64,000 nucleotides of DNA from an uncultured Clostridia bacterium (GCA_947581805.1 CANPVM010000009.1:1-64000); one strand, 5' to 3'; counted from the stretch's first letter, positions 10,027 through 19,518 are shown. Numbers and translations: made by a program. The notes: generated from the sequence alone by a model not told the origin.

Positions 10027-10206
10027 CTTTTTTCTCCTCTTACTCATTTCTATTATTATATCGCACTTTGCATTATTTTAAAATAGTTTTTTGAAAATTT
10101 TTCCCAATTTGGGACAGGGTTACTAAAACTTTATTGTTCTAACATAATTTTGTCCTTTTTCTCATAAAATGTAATAGTGAGTTTTATAGGAAAGGAATGA
10201 ATTTTT

Positions 10207-11304
10207 ATGCAAAATATAAATGTGCATAACAATATTGAATATACAATATCAAAATCGAAACCTAAATTTATTTTTTTATCGATTCGAAAGAATATTTTGC
10301 CTGCTATTTTTTGCCTTTTTACTATTTGTCTTGTTGTTTTTTCGAAAAACAATTTAGTGGCAGCAAAGGAAGGCCTTATGCTATGGGCTAATAATGTCGT
10401 TCCATCCCTTCTTCCCTTTTTTATTGCCACAGAATTGTTAAGTTATACAAATGTAGTAAATAAATTGGGCAAGCTTTTGAATCCTATTATGAGACCTATT
10501 TTTCATGTTCCTGGTATTGGAAGTTATGCACTTTTAATGGGAATTATTAGTGGTTACCCTACTGGTGCTAAAATTGTAGTTAATTTGAAGGAGCAAGGTC
10601 TTTGTACAGAAGAAGAATCAGAGCGTATGCTTGCTTTTACGAATAATTCTGGTCCTCTTTTTATTTTAGGAACCGTTGGAATTAGTTTGTTTGGCAATAG
10701 CACCATCGGATTTTTACTACTTTTTACCCATATTCTTGCTTGTCTTAGTGTAGGAATTTTGTTTCGCTTTTGGAAAGGAAAAAGTAACTCTTCTGTAAAA
10801 AGTTTTTCTAAGCCAAATATGAAAAAAGAAGAAGTGAATTTTTCCAATTTAGGCGATATTTTAGGAAGAAGTATTTTATCTGGCATAAAGACTGTGGTTA
10901 TGATAGGTGGTTTTGTTGTTCTTTTTAGTGTGCTCTTATCTATTTTAAAGAGTAGTAACGTTATTACGATACTTGGAAATTTATTTACTCCATTGCTTAG
11001 CTTATTTGGTATTTCTGATATTCGTTTTTCTACTTCTCTTATTGGTGGTATTTTTGAACTAACCAATGGTCTTACTCAAATTTCTTTGATTCCTTGTAAA
11101 GAAATTTCTATTAACATTATTTTGAGTGCTTTTTTATTAGGTTTTGGTGGCTTTTCCGTTTTATTGCAAGTGTATAGCATTATTGCCAAGTCAAATTTAT
11201 CCATTAAATCCTATTTTGTTGGAAAATTATTACATGGTATTTTAGCTGCTTTTTATACTTTCCTTTTGATTACTTATTTTCCTATTTTTAATTTTAATTT
11301 ATAA
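10207..11304 (+). CDS. ylbJ: Sporulation integral membrane protein YlbJ
   Basis: YlbJ is a mother-cell membrane protein of the nucleoside-transporter Gate family needed for normal spore formation. The 365-residue product is almost entirely hydrophobic helices and carries the family pattern NNVVPSLLPFF, GIISGYPTGAKI and LAFTNNSGPLFILGT, followed by a second Gate half. A purine-rich ribosome site (AGGAAAGG) sits about 11 bases before the ATG. The gene is transcribed away from mfd and has a gap of about 120 bases before the next gene. Confidence 0.88.
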   Translation: MQNINVHNNIEYTISKSKPKFIFLSIRKNILPAIFCLFTICLVVFSKNNLVAAKEGLMLWANNVVPSLLPFFIATELLSYTNVVNKLGKLLNPIMRPIFHVPGIGSYALLMGIISGYPTGAKIVVNLKEQGLCTEEESERMLAFTNNSGPLFILGTVGISLFGNSTIGFLLLFTHILACLSVGILFRFWKGKSNSSVKSFSKPNMKKEEVNFSNLGDILGRSILSGIKTVVMIGGFVVLFSVLLSILKSSNVITILGNLFTPLLSLFGISDIRFSTSLIGGIFELTNGLTQISLIPCKEISINIILSAFLLGFGGFSVLLQVYSIIAKSNLSIKSYFVGKLLHGILAAFYTFLLITYFPIFNFNL

Positions 11305-11430
11305 AATAATAAATGGAAATTTTCAGACAATTTAAGGCTCGCCATATTTATCTAGCTTAGAACTTTCTCACTATATAAAAATCATATTTTTCTTTTTTCT
11401 TCATACATATAGAAAAAAGAGGTGATTTAT

Positions 11431-11667
11431 TTGGAAAAAAATACAGATTATAATAATTTTAATGGTTTTTATGGTTTCCCACCCTATTCTCCTTATGAAA
11501 ATTATGACCCTTCTATGTTTGATAATGCTTTTAACCCTTTAATGCAGTATGAGCAAGGCTATATGTACTATCGCTACTTAACACAGCAATTAGAGTATAA
11601 AATAAAATGCAAGGAATATGAGAAATTAAGTGGACGAGAAAGTAGAACGGAAAGAAGAGTCGAATAG
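11431..11667 (+). CDS. Small tyrosine-rich protein, possibly spore-associated
   Basis: The 78-residue product (MEKNTDYNNFNGF) is rich in Tyr, Asn and Phe in its first half and charged in its second. I choose the TTG at 11431 because AGGTGA ends five bases before it; a GTG at 11422 lies inside that ribosome site. It resembles small coat-like proteins of spore formers in composition only, and it follows ylbJ. No known family is recognised. The stop codon lies in the loop of the terminator. Confidence 0.6.
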   Translation: MEKNTDYNNFNGFYGFPPYSPYENYDPSMFDNAFNPLMQYEQGYMYYRYLTQQLEYKIKCKEYEKLSGRESRTERRVE

Positions 11668-11680
11668 ACTCTTTTTTTAT
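11655..11680 (+). terminator. Terminator of the Tyr-rich gene
   Basis: AAGAGTC pairs with GACTCTT around a 5-base loop that contains the stop codon, followed by a run of T. Confidence 0.75.
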
Positions 11681-11798
11681 ATAAATTTTTCCAAAATGTA
11701 TTGATTTTTCCCTTGATTTGTGTTATTATAATATTGTGTTGAAAAAGGATTAAAAGAAAGGAGACTTCTTATCACTTTGTGCTTAAGAAACAGAAATT

Positions 11799-12197
11799 AT
11801 GAAACATATTGCAGCTCATTCAGCTAATTCAAGATTCCATCAAGTGCAAGAAGAATTAAAAAATCTTCTTTCTATTGTTATGGGCACTGCTTTAGATGAA
11901 GCACAAGAGGAGCAAAATTTTGAATATTTCGAGCAAAATGCTACTTCTGAAGAAGAACTTGCTATTATTAAGGAATTAAACAAAAGTTCACAAACTCTTG
12001 AACAAAAAGCCGAGGTTTATCATGATAATATTGGTATTCCTAGCACTCCTAAGAAACAAGCAAAACAACATAAAAAGCAAATTATTGTAGAAAATAATGT
12101 TTCTACTACTATTCAACCAATTGCTACCCAAAATAAAGAAGATTCAAAAAGCAATAGAATTTCAAGAATGCAAGATGGTTTTGATATAGAACATTAA
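11799..12197 (+). CDS. Unknown soluble protein
   Basis: The 132-residue product is hydrophilic, helical in the first half (residues 14-75, rich in Glu and Ala) and low in complexity, Lys/Gln-rich, toward the end. I recognise no family. An in-frame TAA lies 15 bases upstream, so ATG 11799 is the first usual start. The only clear ribosome site (AAAGGAG at about 11756) is 36 bases away, so translation may be coupled to a short leader frame or be weak. A strong terminator follows. Confidence 0.55.
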   Translation: MKHIAAHSANSRFHQVQEELKNLLSIVMGTALDEAQEEQNFEYFEQNATSEEELAIIKELNKSSQTLEQKAEVYHDNIGIPSTPKKQAKQHKKQIIVENNVSTTIQPIATQNKEDSKSNRISRMQDGFDIEH

Positions 12198-12241
12198 GTT
12201 TTTAAGAACAAATTTTAAAAAATTAATTTTTATTATTTTTT

Positions 12242-12276
12242 AAAAAAGAACAATTTTTAAAAATTGTTCTTTTTTT
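12242..12276 (+). terminator. Terminator after the 132-residue gene
   Basis: A perfect palindrome (AAGAACAATTTTT with its complement) is followed by a T run, ending two bases before the next promoter. Confidence 0.85.
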
Positions 12277-12277
12277 C

Positions 12278-12306
12278 TTGACAAAATCAACAATTGCTAT
12301 TATAAT
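12278..12306 (+). promoter_or_regulatory. Consensus sigma-A promoter of tRNA-Met
   Basis: TTGACA (12278-12283), 17-base spacer, TATAAT (12301-12306): an exact match to the consensus, 26 bases before the tRNA. Confidence 0.92.
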
Positions 12307-12331
12307 AATACTTGTCTTGTTTGACATATAT

Positions 12332-12408
12332 GGCGAGATAGCTCAGTTGGCTAGAGCATTCGGTTCATACCCGACAGGTCGGTGGTTCGAATCCACTTCT
12401 CGCTACCA
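12332..12408 (+). tRNA. tRNA-Met (CAT), elongator type
   Basis: A complete cloverleaf: acceptor GGCGAGA/TCTCGCT, D arm with AGCTCAGTTGGCTAGAGC, anticodon loop TTCATAC, T arm GGTGG-TTCGAAT-CCACT, and an encoded CCA at the 3' end. The anticodon CAT could also belong to tRNA-Ile2 or the initiator, but the G1-U72 weak pair and the body resemble elongator tRNA-Met of Clostridia. It has its own promoter and terminator. Confidence 0.92.
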
Positions 12409-12448
12409 AAAACAGAGTAGAAATTTTTCAATTTCTACTCTGTTTTTT
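12409..12448. terminator. Terminator of tRNA-Met, also usable by the opposite gene
   Basis: A 17-bp perfect stem (12409-12425 with 12430-12446, core CAGAGTAGAAATT) followed by T on the plus strand and A run on the other. Confidence 0.9.
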
Positions 12449-12450
12449 AT

Positions 12451-13359
12451 TTACGTTACATTTTTAAAAGCATGAAACGTTTTTTTCATTCCTTCCTCCA
12501 AAGAAGTGTATTGAAAATGAAACTCATTTTGCCATTTGCTTCCATCATATAACTCTGTTTCCTCTTTTGTTACTGGAAACGGTAAATGTATATTGTCTGC
12601 TAATGCTTCCTCTACACTAACCGCTTTTAAGTTTACAGGCACATCTGCTACTTTTTGAAAAACTTGCATCAACTCTTCATAGCCAATTTCTTCTTCTGGG
12701 CATATGTTATAAAAGCGTGATTTTGTTCTTTTGCAAGCAAGCAAAATTGCCTCTGCTACATCTTTTACATATACTAACTGAAATTTTCCTTCTGCATCTT
12801 TTGGATATTTTACTTCCATGCCTTTTGCTATCATTTGAATCAATACCGATTCCCTTGGTGCATAATTGTTTGGTCCATAAATGATAGATGGTCGAAGAAT
12901 AGTATAATCAATTCCTATTTTGTTACATACTTCTTCGACTTCTTTCTCTAAGCATATTTTTCCGTAAATGTAGTCTCCAATTTCTCCTCCATACCGTATA
13001 GTAGATAAAGGGGTATTTTCGTCTTTCCTGTATTCTACATTTCTTTGGTACACATCCACTGTACTTATAAAAATGTACTTCTGCACCATACCAGGAATGC
13101 CAGGACAGTTTTCTAATAAAAGTTTGACATCTCCAGGATTATATCCACAAAAATCAACAATGACATCATAATGCTTATTTGGCAGATTAACCAATTTTTG
13201 AGTGTCTCTTCTGTCCAACTGGTATTCTTCTACCGGATATCCATATTGCCTCATGGAAATATTTCCTCGGTTAATTAGTGTAAGCTCATGTTGCTTACTT
13301 GCAATCATGGTAAATACTCTTCCTAAAAAGTAACTACCACCAATCACTAATATTTTCAT
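12451..13359 (-). CDS. NAD-dependent epimerase/dehydratase (extended SDR)
   Basis: The 302-residue protein has an N-terminal Rossmann fold (KILVIGGSYFLGR in place of the usual GxxGxxG), the acidic/conserved segment DVIVDFCGYNPGDV, STVDVY and the downstream IIYGPNNYAPRES typical of extended short-chain dehydrogenases. The usual YxxxK catalytic pair may be Tyr-Gly-Lys-Ile (YIYGKICLEKE, about residue 131). It would act on a nucleotide sugar or related substrate, which cannot be told. It stands alone, in contrast to its core neighbours, and uses one CGG arginine codon (near 12994). Confidence 0.82.
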   Translation of the reverse strand: MKILVIGGSYFLGRVFTMIASKQHELTLINRGNISMRQYGYPVEEYQLDRRDTQKLVNLPNKHYDVIVDFCGYNPGDVKLLLENCPGIPGMVQKYIFISTVDVYQRNVEYRKDENTPLSTIRYGGEIGDYIYGKICLEKEVEEVCNKIGIDYTILRPSIIYGPNNYAPRESVLIQMIAKGMEVKYPKDAEGKFQLVYVKDVAEAILLACKRTKSRFYNICPEEEIGYEELMQVFQKVADVPVNLKAVSVEEALADNIHLPFPVTKEETELYDGSKWQNEFHFQYTSLEEGMKKTFHAFKNVT

Positions 13360-13472
13360 CTTTTTTCTCCTTTCTACAATTGTTGAAAAGAATTACTACT
13401 ATGATTACTTTTTTATTGTATCATATATTTGTTTTTTTTACAAACTTTCTGTTATCTCTCTTATTCTACAAA

Positions 13473-13499
13473 AAAAGAAGATTTTTAAAATCTTCTTTT
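13473..13499 (-). terminator. Terminator of dnaG-rpoD
   Basis: AAAAGAAGATTTT pairs with its complement directly at the rpoD stop codon, followed on the minus strand by seven T. Confidence 0.85.
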
Positions 13500-14874
13500 A
13501 ATTCATATAGTCTCTTAATTTTTTAGAACGAGATGGATGTCTTAATTTTCTTAATGCTTTTGCTTCAATTTGACGAATTCTTTCTCTTGTTACCATGAAC
13601 TCTTTCCCTACTTCTTCTAGTGTTCTTGCTTTTCCATCTTCTAATCCAAACCTTAATTTTAATACTTTTGCTTCTCTTGGTGTTAGAGTTTGCATTACTT
13701 CTTCTAGTTGTTCTTTTAAAAGAGTATAAGCTGCAGAGTCTTGTGGTGCTGGACTATCATCGTCTTGAATGAAATCTCCTAAATGGCTATCATCTTCTTC
13801 GCCAATTGGGGTTTCTAATGATACTGGGTCTTGTGCAATTTTTTGTATTTCCATTACTTTTTCTACACTAATTTCCATTTCTTTTGCAATTTCTTCTGGG
13901 GTAGGTTCTCTTCCTAGTTGTTGAAGCAAGTGTCTTGAAGTACGAATTAATTTGTTGATGGTTTCTACCATGTGCACTGGAATACGAATGGTTCTTGCCT
14001 GATCTGCAATTGCTCTAGTAATAGCTTGACGAATCCACCAAGTAGCATAGGTACTAAATTTGAAACCTTTGGTATAGTCAAATTTTTCTACTGCTTTAAT
14101 TAACCCCATATTTCCTTCTTGAATTAGGTCTAAGAATAGCATTCCTCTTCCTACATATTTTTTAGCAATACTAACTACTAACCTTAAGTTTGATTCTGCA
14201 AGCTTTTGTTTTGCTTCTTCATCTCCCTCTAGTATTTTTTGTGCTAATTCTAATTCTTGGTCATAATTTAAAAGTGGGATTTTACCAATTTCTCTTAAAT
14301 ACATACGAACAGGGTCATCAATATTAACTCCGTCCATAGCAGCATTTAAGTCAATTTCCTCTATTTTTATATCTTCTACTTCTTCTAAGTCTTCAATATC
14401 TGGCTCTTCCATATCTTCTTGTAAAATATCGACGCCTAAATCTTCAAAAGCATCAAAAACTTTATCTATTTGCTCTACATTTGCATCATCTAATTCACTA
14501 GCTAATTCACCATAAGTAATTTGTCCTTGTGTTTTTGCTTTTTCGATAATTTCTTGTACTTTGTCTTTGGATTCTTCTTTTTCTTCTTCCTTATCTTCTT
14601 TTTTTGTTGTTTCTTTTGTAGAAGTATTTTTTTCTTGTTTTGTAACCTCTTTTTCTTCTTTTTTTGCATTTTTTGCTTGTGCTTTACTAGCTTGTTTTTT
14701 TGTTTCTTTTTTTTCTTCTTTATTTTCTTGTTTTATTGGTTCCTTTTTACTTGCTTTGCCTTTTTCTTCTACTTTTTTCTTTTTATTTTCTTTTACTATT
14801 TCTGTTTGCTCTTCTTTTTTCTTTGATGTTTCTTTTATTTTTTCTACTTCTTCTGATTTTTCAGTTTTTTTCAC
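13498..14874 (-). CDS. rpoD: Primary sigma factor SigA (RpoD)
   Basis: The 458-residue vegetative sigma factor carries region 1.1 (about residues 105-160), region 1.2 ([17 protein letters not shown]), region 2 ([29 protein letters not shown]), region 3 and region 4 ([20 protein letters not shown]). A Lys/Glu-rich extension of about 100 residues precedes region 1.1 and is unusually long. The start is GTG 14872-14874 with AGGAGGG seven bases upstream. It follows dnaG by 12 bases, the classic macromolecular-synthesis operon order. Region 2.4/4.2 match the TATAAT/TTGACA promoters seen here. Confidence 0.97.
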   Translation of the reverse strand: MKKTEKSEEVEKIKETSKKKEEQTEIVKENKKKKVEEKGKASKKEPIKQENKEEKKETKKQASKAQAKNAKKEEKEVTKQEKNTSTKETTKKEDKEEEKEESKDKVQEIIEKAKTQGQITYGELASELDDANVEQIDKVFDAFEDLGVDILQEDMEEPDIEDLEEVEDIKIEEIDLNAAMDGVNIDDPVRMYLREIGKIPLLNYDQELELAQKILEGDEEAKQKLAESNLRLVVSIAKKYVGRGMLFLDLIQEGNMGLIKAVEKFDYTKGFKFSTYATWWIRQAITRAIADQARTIRIPVHMVETINKLIRTSRHLLQQLGREPTPEEIAKEMEISVEKVMEIQKIAQDPVSLETPIGEEDDSHLGDFIQDDDSPAPQDSAAYTLLKEQLEEVMQTLTPREAKVLKLRFGLEDGKARTLEEVGKEFMVTRERIRQIEAKALRKLRHPSRSKKLRDYMN

Positions 14875-14886
14875 TGATAATCCCTC

Positions 14887-16665
14887 CTATTTCATTTTTG
14901 CCAACTGAATTATAATGCTATTTAATCTTGTTTCTAACTCTTCTTTTTGCTCTTTTGATAAATTTGCTTGTTCTAGTTGTTGAATAATGTTATTTCTTTC
15001 TAAGATTACCTTTTCTTTTGCATATAATTTTAAAATATCTTCTATACATTTTCCTACTTCTGTAATTTCAAAATCGTAGGCTAAAATCCATGAAATTTCA
15101 TTAATTGTTTCTTCCTCTTCAAACCAATCTAATACATGACTAGTATTACTATTTCCTTTTTCAAATTCTTCATACAATTTTTTTACAATGGCTTGATTTC
15201 TAGGGTCAGTAATATTTTTCCATGAAATTTGTTCTTTTAATTTTGGATATGCTTGTTCTGGATAATTAATTAGAAGATAAATAAGTAATTTTTCTCTTTT
15301 GTCGTTTTGATTTTGATTTTTACTTTCTTCTTTTATTTCTAATTTTGGTTTTGCTTTTTCTAAAATTTTGCTTGTCCCAATTGTATTTTGTAATTTACTT
15401 ATTTCTGCATAAATAGCTTCTTTTGAAATTTTGTATTCTAACGCAATTTTTTCTATATAGACTTCCCTTTCAATTTCGTTATCTATTTTTGAAAGAACTT
15501 TGGCAATTTCTTTTAGAAATTTTATTTTATCGTTTGGATGTTCAATATTTAAAGAATTTTTTAATACTTTTACTTTATATTCAACTAAGGAAATTGCTTT
15601 TTCTACTTGTTTTTGAAAACGCTCTGGTCCATATTTTACTACAAATTCGTCTGGGTCTTTTGCTCCTTCTATTTGTAAAATACGAATATCGCATCCCATG
15701 CCTTGCAAAATTTCTAATCCACGCATTGTGGCTGCTTGTCCTGCTCCATCGGAATCATAGCCTATAATGACTTGTTCACTACTTTTACGAAGAAGCCTAC
15801 CTTGGGCTTCTGTCATGGCAGTTCCTAATGAAGCAACGGCATTGGTAATCCCTCTTTGATGAAGTGAGATGGCATCCATATAGCCTTCTACAATGATAAT
15901 TTTCTTTAGGTCACCTTTTTTTGCAACATTTAGCCCAAATAAGTGCCTTCCTTTGCTATATACAATGTTTTCTGGTGAATTAATGTATTTAGGTTTACTG
16001 TCATCTAACACCCTACCACCAAATGCAATCACTCTATTTCTAGTATCTTGAATTGGAAACATGAGCCTTTTACGAAAGCGGTCTACAAACTTGCCTTCTG
16101 GTGTTTTATTTACTAAGCTAGAGGCTAGTATTTCTTCTTCCGTAAAGCCTTTTTCTTTTAGCATAGTGTATAATTCGTTATAAGTACCAGAATAGCCAAT
16201 TAGAAAGTTTTTTAGAGTATTGTTATCTAGTTTTCTTTTTTTGACATATTCTTGGGCAGGTTTTGCGGATGGTTTATATAAATTTTCATGATAAAAATGT
16301 GCTGCTAATTGATTGATTTCATAAACTTTTGCTTTTAATTGTAAAAGCTTAGTATCTTCTCCCCCTTCTAAAGTAGGAAGTTCTATACCTGTTCTTTCGG
16401 CAAGCATTTCTATGGTTTCTTTAAAGCTTAAGTTTTCGATTTTGCTTACAAAATGAAATACGTTTCCACCAACACCACAGCCAAAGCAATGGAAAATTTG
16501 CTTATCTGGCGATACAGAAAAAGAAGGTGATTTCTCTTTATGGAATGGACACAATCCAAAAAAGTTTCGACCACTTCTTTTTAATACTACATATTGTGAT
16601 ATGATATCTACTATATCATTTCTGCTTCTTATTTCATCAATTAACTCATCACTATATCGTACCAT
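14887..16665 (-). CDS. dnaG: DNA primase DnaG
   Basis: DnaG makes the RNA primers of DNA replication. The 592-residue protein has the CHC2 zinc finger (Cys39, His42, Cys60, Cys63), the Toprim core with VEGYMDAISLHQRG and GYDSDGAGQ holding the metal-binding acidic residues, and a C-terminal helicase-binding part. Length is normal. ATG at 16665 has AAAGGT about nine bases upstream. It is followed closely by rpoD. Confidence 0.96.
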   Translation of the reverse strand: MVRYSDELIDEIRSRNDIVDIISQYVVLKRSGRNFFGLCPFHKEKSPSFSVSPDKQIFHCFGCGVGGNVFHFVSKIENLSFKETIEMLAERTGIELPTLEGGEDTKLLQLKAKVYEINQLAAHFYHENLYKPSAKPAQEYVKKRKLDNNTLKNFLIGYSGTYNELYTMLKEKGFTEEEILASSLVNKTPEGKFVDRFRKRLMFPIQDTRNRVIAFGGRVLDDSKPKYINSPENIVYSKGRHLFGLNVAKKGDLKKIIIVEGYMDAISLHQRGITNAVASLGTAMTEAQGRLLRKSSEQVIIGYDSDGAGQAATMRGLEILQGMGCDIRILQIEGAKDPDEFVVKYGPERFQKQVEKAISLVEYKVKVLKNSLNIEHPNDKIKFLKEIAKVLSKIDNEIEREVYIEKIALEYKISKEAIYAEISKLQNTIGTSKILEKAKPKLEIKEESKNQNQNDKREKLLIYLLINYPEQAYPKLKEQISWKNITDPRNQAIVKKLYEEFEKGNSNTSHVLDWFEEEETINEISWILAYDFEITEVGKCIEDILKLYAKEKVILERNNIIQQLEQANLSKEQKEELETRLNSIIIQLAKMK

Positions 16666-16756
16666 TTTGGTTTACCTTTCTTTATCATAATTATATTATT
16701 CGACAGAAATAACATAAATCCTTCTTTTATGTTATGTAAAACGACATTCTTTTCAA

Positions 16757-16790
16757 AAAAAGACGACTTTTATTTAAGTCGCCTTTTTTT
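16757..16790. terminator. Bidirectional terminator of carD
   Basis: AAGACGACTT and AAGTCGCCTT form a stem (one G-T pair) with A and T runs on the two sides, between carD and dnaG. Confidence 0.8.
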
Positions 16791-16795
16791 CGATT

Positions 16796-17374
16796 TTATA
16801 AATTTGTTCCTGTTCCATCAAATGGAATAAATTTTTTAACAATATCTTTGCCAATTTCTTGTGGTATGTTTTCTTGTGGCATTTTGTATTCTTCAAATGA
16901 CATTGTAATTTTGTTATCGATTAAAGTTTCTACTTCTTCCTGTGATGCATGTTCTGCTAAAACTAATTCGCTTACTAGAATTTGTTTTGCATTATTTAGC
17001 ATTTTCTTTTCTCCGGTAGATAAGCCTTTTTCTTTTTGTTTGAATGCTAAATTGCGAACAACATCAGCTACTTCGTAGATATCACCACTTTTCATTTTTT
17101 CCATGTTATCGCGATATCTTTTATTCCAGTTATTGGACATTTCTGTTTCATTTTCTTCTAATATTTCGAATACCTTTCCAGCACTCTCTTTACTAATTAT
17201 ATTTCTAACACCTATTTCTTCTGCCTTTGCAGTTGGTACCATAACTTTTACTTCGCCTGGCATTTTTATAATATAATAGGCTTGTTTTTCTCCTAAAATA
17301 TCTTTTTCTTCAATGGCATCGATAGTTCCTGCGCCATGCATTGGATATACTATTTTATCACCTACATTGAACAT
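16796..17374 (-). CDS. CarD/CdnL-family RNA polymerase-binding regulator
   Basis: CarD proteins bind the RNA polymerase beta subunit and stabilise open promoter complexes. The 192-residue product has the N-terminal Tudor-like domain (FNVGDKIVYPMHGAGTI, residues 1-60, kin to the Mfd domain in this window) and a helical DNA-binding C-terminal domain. I place the start at ATG 17372-17374 with AGAGGAAG eight bases upstream; the GTG three codons earlier overlaps that site. It is monocistronic. Confidence 0.9.
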   Translation of the reverse strand: MFNVGDKIVYPMHGAGTIDAIEEKDILGEKQAYYIIKMPGEVKVMVPTAKAEEIGVRNIISKESAGKVFEILEENETEMSNNWNKRYRDNMEKMKSGDIYEVADVVRNLAFKQKEKGLSTGEKKMLNNAKQILVSELVLAEHASQEEVETLIDNKITMSFEEYKMPQENIPQEIGKDIVKKFIPFDGTGTNL

Positions 17375-17540
17375 GTAAGACACTTCCTCTCTATCAATTT
17401 TGTGTTATTTGTTAGTCAAGAAAGGTTTCGATTCTCTTTTTCAACCACAACTATATTATACTACAAATTTTGGCAAAAGTCAAAAGATTTTCCAAATAAA
17501 TTTTATGTTTTTTTATATTTTTCATGTTTATAAATAAAAC

Positions 17541-17568
17541 AATGGTGATAAAAAAATATATCACCATT
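17541..17568. terminator. Terminator downstream of the sortase pair
   Basis: AATGGTGATA pairs with TATCACCATT around an 8-base loop, with T-rich sequence on the minus-strand 3' side. Confidence 0.75.
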
Positions 17569-17590
17569 GAAAAATATAGCATTGCCTATT

Positions 17591-18247
17591 TTAGGTTTCT
17601 TTTGCCCATATGACTAATCTTTTTTCTGGGTCTGTGACACAAGTAGATAAAGAAATTTCTCTTTTTCCTTGTGTGTCTCTTGTTGCATAAGAAAAATCCA
17701 TTGCTCCTGTTGTATAAGTTTTAGATACACTATATTCTATTCTATTTCCTTGACTATCTGTAATGTATATTTTGTCTCCTTCTACCAATTTTTTATTGTT
17801 AGAAAAAAATGTTCCATTTCGATAATTATGTGCTGCAAGAACAGTATTTCCTATGGCGTTTAACCCTGGCCCATATAATACTCCTACTGCTGCTGTAATT
17901 GAACTTGGTGTTACTTTATCAACAATAAGTGCTTTTATTTTTGTTTTTGGAATTTCTATAGTTCCTATTACAGAATAACCTTTATATGAAACTGTTGTTG
18001 TTTTTTTATTTGTTGTAGGTGTTTGAGATGTTTGTGGTGTTTGTGTTTCTATTTGATTTTCCTCTACTTTTGGTTCTTCTATTCCTACTACAATGACTTC
18101 ATTTTCAAATTCTTGTATTACTTTTTCTGCTTCTTTTATTTCTAAATAATTACTAATATAATGATAAGCTACATATCCAATAACTAGAATTAATGCAAGT
18201 ATGCTAATTGTTATAATAATATTAAAAAATAGTTTCCCTTTTTGCAT
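17591..18247 (-). CDS. Class D sortase (second of a pair)
   Basis: Sortases are membrane-bound cysteine transpeptidases that cleave LPXTG-type signals and join proteins to the cell wall. This 218-residue protein has a signal-anchor helix (residues 7-30), a Thr/Gln-rich linker and a sortase barrel with catalytic His140 (AAHNYRNG), Cys203 (LSTC) and Arg210. It lies 27 bases after a related sortase. The CnaB protein at 59183 ends in LPRTGF and is the obvious candidate substrate in this window, though it is 41 kb away. Confidence 0.9.
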   Translation of the reverse strand: MQKGKLFFNIIITISILALILVIGYVAYHYISNYLEIKEAEKVIQEFENEVIVVGIEEPKVEENQIETQTPQTSQTPTTNKKTTTVSYKGYSVIGTIEIPKTKIKALIVDKVTPSSITAAVGVLYGPGLNAIGNTVLAAHNYRNGTFFSNNKKLVEGDKIYITDSQGNRIEYSVSKTYTTGAMDFSYATRDTQGKREISLSTCVTDPEKRLVIWAKET

Positions 18248-18274
18248 TTTTTACTCCTTTTCATTGCTATAGCT

Positions 18275-18961
18275 TTATTGTTCACTTGCTAATATAATTA
18301 ACCTACTTTGTGTATCATCTGTACAAGTAACTAAAGTAATTTCTCTTTTTCCTTGTGTATCACGCTCTAAGTGAGTAGAATCTTCTGGTGAAGTAATATA
18401 AGTTTTATAAATAGAATACGTTACTTTCTTACCTGTATTGTCTGTAATGTAGATTCTATCTCCTTCTACTAATTGTTTATTGTTTGCAAAGAATCTGCCA
18501 TCACGATAATTGTGACCTGCTATCGTAGTATTACCTACTTGGTTTAACCCTGCTCCATCATAAATACCTACTGCTTCTTCTATTGCTTCTGCACTGGCAT
18601 TTTCTAAAATAACTGATTTTAAGTTGATGGCTGGTATTTCGATTGTTCCTGCTACTGGGAAGCCATGAAATGTTTGTGTGTTAGAATTAGATGATGATGG
18701 TGATTGTTGACCTGCTTCCACTACAATATTTTCTACTCCAAGTTCTGGTGCTATTTCATTAGTAGCAATGTTATTTTCTTCTGTGTTTTGTGTTACATCA
18801 CTTACTCTATTTTGAAATTGTTCTGCTGCATCTTCATAATCTTGAATCTTCTGATTGTTACGAATAACATAGATTCCTAAGAATAATAAAGCACCTACAA
18901 TGATAATGATTCCTATAATTAATAAAACCGTTAATAATTTCGAATATTTACTTTCAAACAT
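18275..18961 (-). CDS. Class D sortase (first of a pair)
   Basis: This 228-residue paralogue of the downstream sortase has an N-terminal membrane helix (about residues 9-32), a Ser/Asn-rich linker and the sortase barrel with His150 (IAGHNYRDG), Cys213 (LVTC) and Arg220. The blocks NNKQLVEGDRIYITD and RDTQGKREI are shared by both copies, so they arose by tandem duplication. The different surroundings of the catalytic cysteine suggest different signals or timing. The pair forms a two-gene operon. Confidence 0.9.
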   Translation of the reverse strand: MFESKYSKLLTVLLIIGIIIIVGALLFLGIYVIRNNQKIQDYEDAAEQFQNRVSDVTQNTEENNIATNEIAPELGVENIVVEAGQQSPSSSNSNTQTFHGFPVAGTIEIPAINLKSVILENASAEAIEEAVGIYDGAGLNQVGNTTIAGHNYRDGRFFANNKQLVEGDRIYITDNTGKKVTYSIYKTYITSPEDSTHLERDTQGKREITLVTCTDDTQSRLIILASEQ

Positions 18962-19091
18962 AAATGCATCCTCCTTTGTATCATACTACTTTTATTATAA
19001 CACAAAAGGGATGCATTTTTCTACATTTTTATGAAATTTTATACATAATATTTATTATTTTGTTTCATTTTTCATTACTTAGCATTATTTT

Positions 19092-19439
19092 TTAGCCTAC
19101 TATCTTATCTCCTAATACTTTTCCGCCTAAGATATGGAAATGAATGTGCATTACTTCTTGCCCAGAATCTTTACCACAATTTGCAATGACACGGTAGCCA
19201 TTTTCTTTAAAGCCTTCTTGCTCTGCTATTTTATTAATTGTGGTATAAATTTTCCCAATTAGGGCTTCGTCTTCTTCTTTTAAGTCAGTTAGCTTGCTAA
19301 TATGCTTTTTAGGAATTACTAAAATATGAATTGGTGCTGCTGGGTTAATATCATGAAATGCTAGTACGTCTTCATCTTCATATACTTTTTTTGAAGGAAT
19401 CTCTCCTTTTATAATTTTACAAAAAATACAATCTTCCAT
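19092..19439 (-). CDS. HIT-family nucleotide hydrolase (HinT-like)
   Basis: The 115-residue protein begins with the zinc-site segment EDCIFCKIIKGEIPS and ends with the histidine triad HIHFHILGG, the active site that hydrolyses purine nucleoside phosphoramidates. Length and sequence fit the bacterial HinT group. It lies between the sortases and alaS, separated from both, so no functional link is implied. Confidence 0.93.
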   Translation of the reverse strand: MEDCIFCKIIKGEIPSKKVYEDEDVLAFHDINPAAPIHILVIPKKHISKLTDLKEEDEALIGKIYTTINKIAEQEGFKENGYRVIANCGKDSGQEVMHIHFHILGGKVLGDKIVG

Positions 19440-19518
19440 TTTTCTTTTCTCCTTTTTTGAAGCATTTTGGTTGCCAGCCTACGCATATAATTTGCATCAA
19501 CTGCTCCACTTTAGCTAA

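Noticed and set aside
10131-10430. Minus-strand frame of 99 codons opposite the start of ylbJ
   Set aside because: It is antisense to a clear membrane-protein gene, has no ribosome site and no recognisable product.
12332-12408. tRNA-Ile2 (lysidine type) or initiator tRNA
   Set aside because: CAT anticodon is shared, but the body resembles elongator tRNA-Met; an initiator would have three G-C pairs GGG/CCC in the anticodon stem, which are absent.
14521-14915. Phe/Leu-rich plus-strand frames
   Set aside because: Shadows of the Lys/Glu-rich 5' part of rpoD.
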